From NCBI GenBank assembly GCA_001464255.1, contig LNFD01000381.1, positions 1 to 9,362 on the forward strand: a stretch of 9,362 bases of DNA, read 5' to 3'. Under the pieces are notes generated by a model that worked only from the letters and a program-made list of their open reading frames with translations, searched no databases and was not told the origin of the DNA. Below are positions 5,826 to 9,362 of the stretch, in pieces (the first letter of the stretch is position 1; each line of letters starts with the position of its first letter). Made by a program: the position numbers and the translations under genes. The DNA is from Actinomycetales bacterium Ga0077552. GTDB lineage: Bacteria > Actinomycetota > Actinomycetes > Actinomycetales > Microbacteriaceae.

Positions 5826-6476
5826 TCAGTCGGCCGGTACCCAGTCGCCCGTGGCGAGGTACTGCACCTTCTTCGAGATCGAGACGGCGTGGTCGGCGAA
5901 GCGCTCGTGGTAGCGCGAGGCGAGCGTGGCGTCGACGGTGTCGATGACCTCGCCCTTCCAGGTCTCGCCGAGCACCTTGTCGAAGACGCTCAGGTGCAGG
6001 GCGTCGATCTTGTCGTCTTCATTGCGGATGTGCTCGGCGACCGCGACGTCCTCCGTCTCGAGCAGCTCGACGAGCTTGCGGGCGATCTCGACGTCGAGCG
6101 CCCCCATCTCCTTGAAGGTGCCGCGCAGGCTCTTCGGCACGACCTTGTCGGGGAACCGGTAGCGCGCGAGCTGGGCGATGTGCTCCGACATGTCGCCCAT
6201 GCGCTCGAGCGAGGCGCTGATGCGCAGGGCGCTCACGACGACGCGCAGGTCGCGCGCGACGGGCTGCTGGCGGGCGAGGATGTTGATGGCCAGCTCGTCG
6301 AGCTCGGCCGCGGCCGCGTCGATCTTCGCATCGTCGGCGATCACGGTCTCGGCGAGCGAGACGTTCGACTCGTTGAAGGCGCGGGTGGCGTTGTCGATCG
6401 ACACGGCGACGAGCCCGGCGATCTCCACGAGTCGCTCGCGCACCTCTCGCAGCTCCTGCTGGAACACTTCACGCAT
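5826..6476 (-). CDS. phoU: Phosphate signalling protein PhoU
   Basis: The 216-residue all-helical protein consists of two PhoU three-helix repeats. Each carries an acidic metal-binding patch: SLERMGDMSEHIAQLARY (89-106) in the first and ASRYHERFADHAVSISKKVQY (186-206) in the second. PhoU links the phosphate transporter PstSCAB to the sensor kinase and keeps the phosphate response off when phosphate is plentiful; it works at the inner face of the membrane. Length is normal for the family. The ATG at 6476 has AGAGGA on the minus strand about 9 nt upstream. It is divergent from senX3 across a 160-nt region that contains the PHO-box-like array, so phoU could also be under RegX3 control. It converges with gpmA. 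No pst genes lie in the window. Confidence 0.95.
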   Translation of the reverse strand: MREVFQQELREVRERLVEIAGLVAVSIDNATRAFNESNVSLAETVIADDAKIDAAAAELDELAINILARQQPVARDLRVVVSALRISASLERMGDMSEHIAQLARYRFPDKVVPKSLRGTFKEMGALDVEIARKLVELLETEDVAVAEHIRNEDDKIDALHLSVFDKVLGETWKGEVIDTVDATLASRYHERFADHAVSISKKVQYLATGDWVPAD

Positions 6477-6536
6477 CTGGTCACGTCCTCTTGTCTGGGG
6501 GGCTGCGGCACAATCCCTGCCACAGTGCCGTTCGGC

Positions 6537-6565
6537 GGTGAACGGCCGCTGGCCCGCAGGTGAAT
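6537..6565 (-). promoter_or_regulatory. PHO-box-like array of heptamers at 11-nt spacing (candidate RegX3 operator)
   Basis: Read on the minus strand, the heptamers are ATTCACC (6565-6559), GGCCAGC (6554-6548) and GTTCACC (6543-6537), each separated by 4 nt and so spaced exactly 11 nt. GTTCACC with 11-nt direct repeats is the core of the PHO box bound by Streptomyces PhoP, a RegX3 relative. The outer two match 6/7 and 7/7; the middle one is weak (4/7). The site lies between phoU and senX3, about 60-90 nt from each start codon, where an autoregulatory operator would be expected. Confidence 0.5.
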
Positions 6566-6623
6566 TCTCGGCGACCTCGGGCCTGCGGGGCGCTCGGCAT
6601 GCCGGGGGCGCTCCGCCGGTCAC

Positions 6624-6629
6624 TAATCT
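6624..6629 (+). promoter_or_regulatory. Putative leaderless -10 element of senX3-regX3
   Basis: TAATCT matches TANNNT and ends 7 nt before the ATG at 6637. No ribosome binding site lies between them. The PHO-box-like array is about 59 nt upstream of the hexamer, within reach of RNA polymerase. Confidence 0.5.
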
Positions 6630-6636
6630 AGTGCTC

Positions 6637-7794
6637 ATGGACTCGGCACTGCTCGTGCCCCTCGCGCTCGCCCTCGGTGCGGTGCTCGGGGGCGGTGCCG
6701 TCGTCACCGTCATCGCGGCGGCGCGTCGGGGCCGCATGGCCGCCGAGGTGGCCTCGACCACCGTTCCCGACGGCGTCGAGCAGGTCATCGACGCGCTCGA
6801 GTCGGCCGGGGTCGTGCTCGACCCCAGCAACAACGTCATCACCGCCTCACCGCGGGCGGTCACCCTCGGTCTCGTGTGGCACCGCACGCTCGTGCATCCA
6901 CGCCTCGTCGAGATCGTCGACCGCGTTCGGCGCAGCGGCGAGCCCGTCACCGAGGAGGTCGAGCTCAGCCGCGGACCGCTCGGCGACGCCGCCCTGCACC
7001 TCTCGGTGCGGGTGGCCCGCCTCGGCAGCCGATTCATGCTGCTGCTCGCGGAGGACCGCACCGAGTCGTACCGCCTCGACGCGGTGCGCCGCGACTTCGT
7101 CGCCAACATCAGCCACGAGCTCAAGACCCCGATCGGTGCGATCGGCCTGCTCGGGGAGGCCCTCGGCCACGCGGCCGACGACCCCGTGCAGGTTCGCCGC
7201 TTCGCCGCTCAGCTGACGAAGGAGTCGTCGCGGCTCGCGAGCATGACGCAGGAGATCATCGAGCTCTCGCGCTTGCAGGCGAAGGATGCGCTCTCGCACC
7301 CCGAGGTCGTCGAGCTCGACCAGGTGATCGCCTCGGCGATCGACCAGAACCGCGTGCACGCCGACGCGCAGCGCGTGACCCTCGCGAGTGGCGGGGCGAA
7401 GGGCATGCGCGTGTGGGGCGACGAGGCCATGCTCATCACGGCCGTGCACAACCTCATCCTCAACGCCGTGCAGTACTCGCCCTCGCCCTCGCGCGTCGGC
7501 ATCGGCGTGACCGCGGCCGACGACGTCATCGAGATCGCTGTCACCGATCAGGGCATCGGCATCCCCGAGGACGAGCTCGACCGTGTGTTCGAGCGCTTCT
7601 TCCGCGTCGACCAGGCGCGCTCGCGCACGACGGGCGGCACGGGCCTGGGCCTCAGCATCGTCAAGCACGTCGTGCAGAACCACGGCGGCGACGTGCGCGT
7701 GTGGTCGCAGCCCGGCCGCGGCTCGACGTTCACCATCCGCCTGCCGCGTGTCCTCGAGCCCGCGCAACCCCTCCTCACGAAAGCACGGTCATGA
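6637..7794 (+). CDS. senX3: Sensor histidine kinase SenX3
   Basis: The 385-residue kinase senses phosphate status, probably through PhoU and the transporter, and phosphorylates RegX3. One N-terminal membrane segment (about 4-28) is followed by a basic stretch (RRGR), a PAS-like region (about 45-145), the dimerisation domain with DFVANISHELKTP and phospho-accepting H160, then the ATPase domain: N box HNLILNAVQYSP (N276), G1 box DQGIGIP (304-310), F box VFERFFRVD (317-325) and G2 box GGTGLGLS (333-340). The short extracellular portion fits SenX3-type kinases, which do not read a periplasmic ligand. I chose the ATG at 6637 because a TANNNT hexamer lies 7 nt before it; the frame is open further upstream, but that part overlaps the intergenic region and phoU. 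The stop overlaps the regX3 start (ATGA), indicating translational coupling. Confidence 0.93.
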   Translation: MDSALLVPLALALGAVLGGGAVVTVIAAARRGRMAAEVASTTVPDGVEQVIDALESAGVVLDPSNNVITASPRAVTLGLVWHRTLVHPRLVEIVDRVRRSGEPVTEEVELSRGPLGDAALHLSVRVARLGSRFMLLLAEDRTESYRLDAVRRDFVANISHELKTPIGAIGLLGEALGHAADDPVQVRRFAAQLTKESSRLASMTQEIIELSRLQAKDALSHPEVVELDQVIASAIDQNRVHADAQRVTLASGGAKGMRVWGDEAMLITAVHNLILNAVQYSPSPSRVGIGVTAADDVIEIAVTDQGIGIPEDELDRVFERFFRVDQARSRTTGGTGLGLSIVKHVVQNHGGDVRVWSQPGRGSTFTIRLPRVLEPAQPLLTKARS

Positions 7795-8471
7795 CCCGAA
7801 TCCTCATCGTCGAAGACGAAGCCGCGCTCTCTGAGCCGCTCGCCTACCTGCTCACCCGCGAGGGCTACGAGACGACGGTCGCCGACGACGGCCTCGCGGC
7901 CCTGACCGAGTTCGACCGCGCGGGTGCCGACCTCGTGCTGCTCGACCTCATGCTGCCGGGGTTGCCGGGCACCGAGGTCTGCCGCGAGCTGCGCCAGCGC
8001 TCGGCCGTGCCGATCATCATGCTCACCGCGAAAGACAGCGAGGTCGACATCGTCGTCGGGCTCGAGCTGGGCGCCGACGACTACGTCACCAAGCCCTACT
8101 CGACACGCGAGCTCCTCGCGCGCATCCGCGCCGTGCTGCGTCGGCAGACGGATGCGGGCGATGTCGACGATGCCGTGCTCGCGGTCGGCCCCGTGCGCAT
8201 GGATGTCGAGAAGCACCAGGTGACGGTCGATGGCGCGGTCGTAGCGATGCCGCTCAAGGAGTTCGAGCTGCTCGAGCTGTTGCTGCGCAACGCCGGGCGC
8301 GTGCTCACGCGCGGGCAGCTCATCGACCGGGTGTGGGGCGCCGACTACTTCGGCGACACGAAGACCCTCGACGTGCACGTCAAGCGCATCCGCTCGAAGA
8401 TCGAACCCGACCCCTCGAACCCGCGGATGCTCGTCACGGTCCGCGGGCTCGGCTACCGCTTCGAGGCTTAG
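7791..8471 (+). CDS. regX3: Phosphate-response regulator RegX3
   Basis: The 226-residue OmpR/PhoB-family regulator has an intact receiver: acidic pair in VEDE (E8-D9), phospho-accepting D52 in LLDLMLPG, T79 in MLTAKD and K101 in YVTKPYS. The winged-helix domain (about 130-226) shows LKEFELLELLLRN, VLTRGQLIDRVWG, TLDVHVKRIRSKIE and VRGLGYRFEA. It is expected to activate phosphate-scavenging genes when phosphorylated by SenX3. It overlaps senX3 by 4 nt (ATGA) and has only a weak ribosome binding site of its own, so it is probably translated by coupling. In many mycobacteria a repeat-containing spacer separates the two genes; here there is none. The gene ends at TAG 8469-8471, 62 nt before the end of the convergent lipoprotein gene. 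Confidence 0.95.
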   Translation: MTRILIVEDEAALSEPLAYLLTREGYETTVADDGLAALTEFDRAGADLVLLDLMLPGLPGTEVCRELRQRSAVPIIMLTAKDSEVDIVVGLELGADDYVTKPYSTRELLARIRAVLRRQTDAGDVDDAVLAVGPVRMDVEKHQVTVDGAVVAMPLKEFELLELLLRNAGRVLTRGQLIDRVWGADYFGDTKTLDVHVKRIRSKIEPDPSNPRMLVTVRGLGYRFEA

Positions 8472-8484
8472 CGCGCGCGACCGA

Positions 8485-8536
8485 ATTCGTCGCCCGCAGG
8501 CCGAGCTACGGGATTCGTCGCCCGTAGGGCGAGCTA
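8485..8536. repeat. Duplicated 24-nt hairpin element between regX3 and the lipoprotein gene
   Basis: Two copies (8485-8508 and 8513-8536) are identical at 22 of 24 positions, at a 28-nt period. The second copy forms a perfect 6-bp hairpin, TCGCCC-GTA-GGGCGA (8518-8532); the first has one mismatch in the same stem. A competing stem pairs CTACGGG (8506-8512) with CCCGTAG (8521-8527). The last three bases are the stop codon of the lipoprotein gene. The position between convergent genes suggests transcription termination, though no T-tract follows. Confidence 0.55.
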
Positions 8537-9004
8537 AGGAATATAGAGCTCGTACTCGGGCAGCGACCCATCGAGCACGGGCACGAGCACCTCGACGCCC
8601 GCGGCGCCGTTGTACGCGAAGAACACCGGCACGAGGCCGCCGATCGTGGCGCCGCTGCCGCTGATGACGATCTGGATCTCGTCCTCCGGGCCGCCCACGC
8701 GCGTGCGGTCGCCCGCGGCGACCACGATCGCCTCGGTCACGCGCTCGCCCTCGGACTCCCACTGCACGGTGAGGCGGCGGTCGACGTCGGCCGCGCTCGC
8801 CACGGTCATGACCAGGTTGAGCGCCTCGCCGGTCTCGCCGATGAGCAGGGCGTTGCGGATCGCGAGCTCGCCGACCTCGGCGCCGACGCCGTCGCTCGGG
8901 TCGTAGTCCTTCTCCGTGGCGATCTCCGCCGAGAAGGTGCAGCCCGTCGCGCCGACCATGAGCGCCGCCGCGAGAGCGAGGGACGCCGCCAAGCGAGATT
9001 TCAC
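8534..9004 (-). CDS. LpqE-like lipoprotein
   Basis: The 156-residue protein begins with a lipoprotein signal peptide: basic MKSR, a hydrophobic run (about 6-19) and a degenerate lipobox GATGC with C22 as the lipidation site. It should be anchored to the outer face of the membrane. The mature part is beta-rich, with a segment GELAIRNALLIGETGEALNLVMTV (45-68) that resembles mycobacterial LpqE, whose gene is also divergent from carD; that neighbourhood supports the assignment. The function of LpqE proteins is not established to my knowledge; the fold suggests a PCuAC- or DUF-type beta-sandwich, but no copper-binding Met/His set is visible. The start is a GTG at 9004 with GGAG 8 nt upstream; TAGACT -10-like hexamers lie about 70 nt upstream. 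It converges with regX3. Confidence 0.8.
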   Translation of the reverse strand: MKSRLAASLALAAALMVGATGCTFSAEIATEKDYDPSDGVGAEVGELAIRNALLIGETGEALNLVMTVASAADVDRRLTVQWESEGERVTEAIVVAAGDRTRVGGPEDEIQIVISGSGATIGGLVPVFFAYNGAAGVEVLVPVLDGSLPEYELYIP

Positions 9005-9074
9005 GAATTGACTCCTTCAGCCCGTCAGGAGGCCCGTCTGCGCGCGATCGGAAGCGCCCGCGAGAGCCTGACCG

Positions 9075-9085
9075 AGTCTAGTCTA
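9075..9085 (-). promoter_or_regulatory. Twin overlapping -10-like hexamers for the lipoprotein gene
   Basis: The minus strand reads TAGACTAGACT: two TANNNT hexamers at a 5-nt period sharing one base. Either would give a leader of roughly 60-70 nt before the GTG at 9004. No -35 is evident. The carD promoter uses the same hexamer TAGACT on the other strand. Confidence 0.4.
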
Positions 9086-9157
9086 GCGAGCGGCCGCGAG
9101 CCCTTCGGCGCCCCCCGCGGGCCCTGCCCGGCCCGAATTGCTGAGAGATCCCTGTGG

Positions 9158-9163
9158 TAGACT
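9158..9163 (+). promoter_or_regulatory. Putative -10 element of carD
   Basis: TAGACT matches TANNNT and lies 27 nt before the carD ATG. That leaves a short leader of about 20 nt that contains the strong GGAAGGA ribosome binding site (9175-9181). Unlike most starts in the window, carD is therefore predicted to have a leader. No convincing -35 is present at the normal distance. Confidence 0.45.
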
Positions 9164-9190
9164 GGCAGTTCTGCGGAAGGACCACCATCC

Positions 9191-9362
9191 ATGCTTTTCC
9201 AGGTCGGCGAGACGGTCGTTTACCCCCACCACGGTGCGGCGACGATCATCGAAGTGAAGAACCGAACCATCCGGGGCGAAGAGAAGCTCTATCTCAAGCT
9301 CAACGTCACGCAGGGTGATCTCACCATCGAGGTGCCGGCCGAGAACGTCGACCTCGTCGGCG
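9191..9362 (+). CDS. carD: CarD-family RNA-polymerase-binding regulator (5' part; runs off the window)
   Basis: The first 57 residues are present out of about 160 usual for the family. They form the RNA-polymerase interaction domain: FQVGETVVYPHHGAA (3-17), EEKLYLKLNV (30-39) and LTIEVPAENVDLVG (44-57), closely matching actinobacterial CarD. CarD binds the beta subunit and stabilises the open promoter complex, and is essential in mycobacteria. The C-terminal DNA-contacting domain lies beyond the window. The ATG at 9191 has GGAAGGA 9 nt upstream, the best ribosome binding site in the window, in keeping with an abundant protein. It is divergent from the LpqE-like gene; ispD and ispF commonly follow carD in actinobacteria and may lie just outside. 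Confidence 0.95.
   Translation, partial: MLFQVGETVVYPHHGAATIIEVKNRTIRGEEKLYLKLNVTQGDLTIEVPAENVDLVG

Noticed and set aside
6178..6636. Upstream extension of the senX3 frame
   Set aside because: The frame stays open into phoU on the other strand, but the extension has no conserved sequence, and the -10-like hexamer at 6624 supports the ATG at 6637.

Overview
The window is typical of a high-GC actinobacterium. Third codon positions are almost all G or C, and the gene set (GlnR-type regulator, nitrobindin-like protein, YgfZ, SenX3-RegX3, LpqE-like lipoprotein, CarD) together with its order best fits the family Microbacteriaceae. That placement rests on recalled protein families and gene neighbourhoods, not on a search. 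Most of the window is conserved core-genome content. I see no phage, transposase, CRISPR array, tRNA or rRNA.

Layout. (1) Positions 1-674, minus: an orphan GlnR-like OmpR-family regulator whose 3' end is cut by the window edge. (2) Positions 725-3990, plus: an 87-residue membrane protein, a 36-residue membrane protein, a nitrobindin/FABP-like protein, a YgfZ-like folate-binding protein that is frameshifted in this sequence, and a FUSC-family membrane protein; the last four are tightly packed and look like an operon. (3) Positions 3991-4219: a convergent intergenic stretch with a perfect 17-bp inverted repeat and a G-rich repetitive tract. (4) Positions 4220-5005, minus: a class I SAM methyltransferase, divergent from gpmA (5039-5782), a 2,3-bisphosphoglycerate-dependent phosphoglycerate mutase. 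(5) Positions 5826-8471: phoU (minus) divergent from senX3-regX3 (plus), the phosphate-response two-component module. (6) Positions 8534-9362: an LpqE-like lipoprotein (minus) divergent from carD (plus, cut by the window edge).

How the genes relate. PhoU, SenX3 and RegX3 form one phosphate-sensing circuit. The phoU-senX3 intergenic region carries a PHO-box-like array of heptamers spaced 11 nt apart, which suggests autoregulation. GlnR is the nitrogen-metabolism regulator of many actinobacteria, so a nitrogen and a phosphate regulator lie within about 6 kb of each other; no functional link is visible in the sequence. CarD is an RNA-polymerase-binding global regulator.

The strongest non-routine signals are: the PHO-box-like site; a small deletion with frameshift in ygfZ; five genes with a -10-like hexamer placed 6-7 nt before the ATG, as expected for leaderless transcripts; the 36-residue membrane protein; the 17-bp inverted repeat between convergent genes; and a duplicated hairpin element behind regX3. 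I did not find an obviously new multi-gene system.
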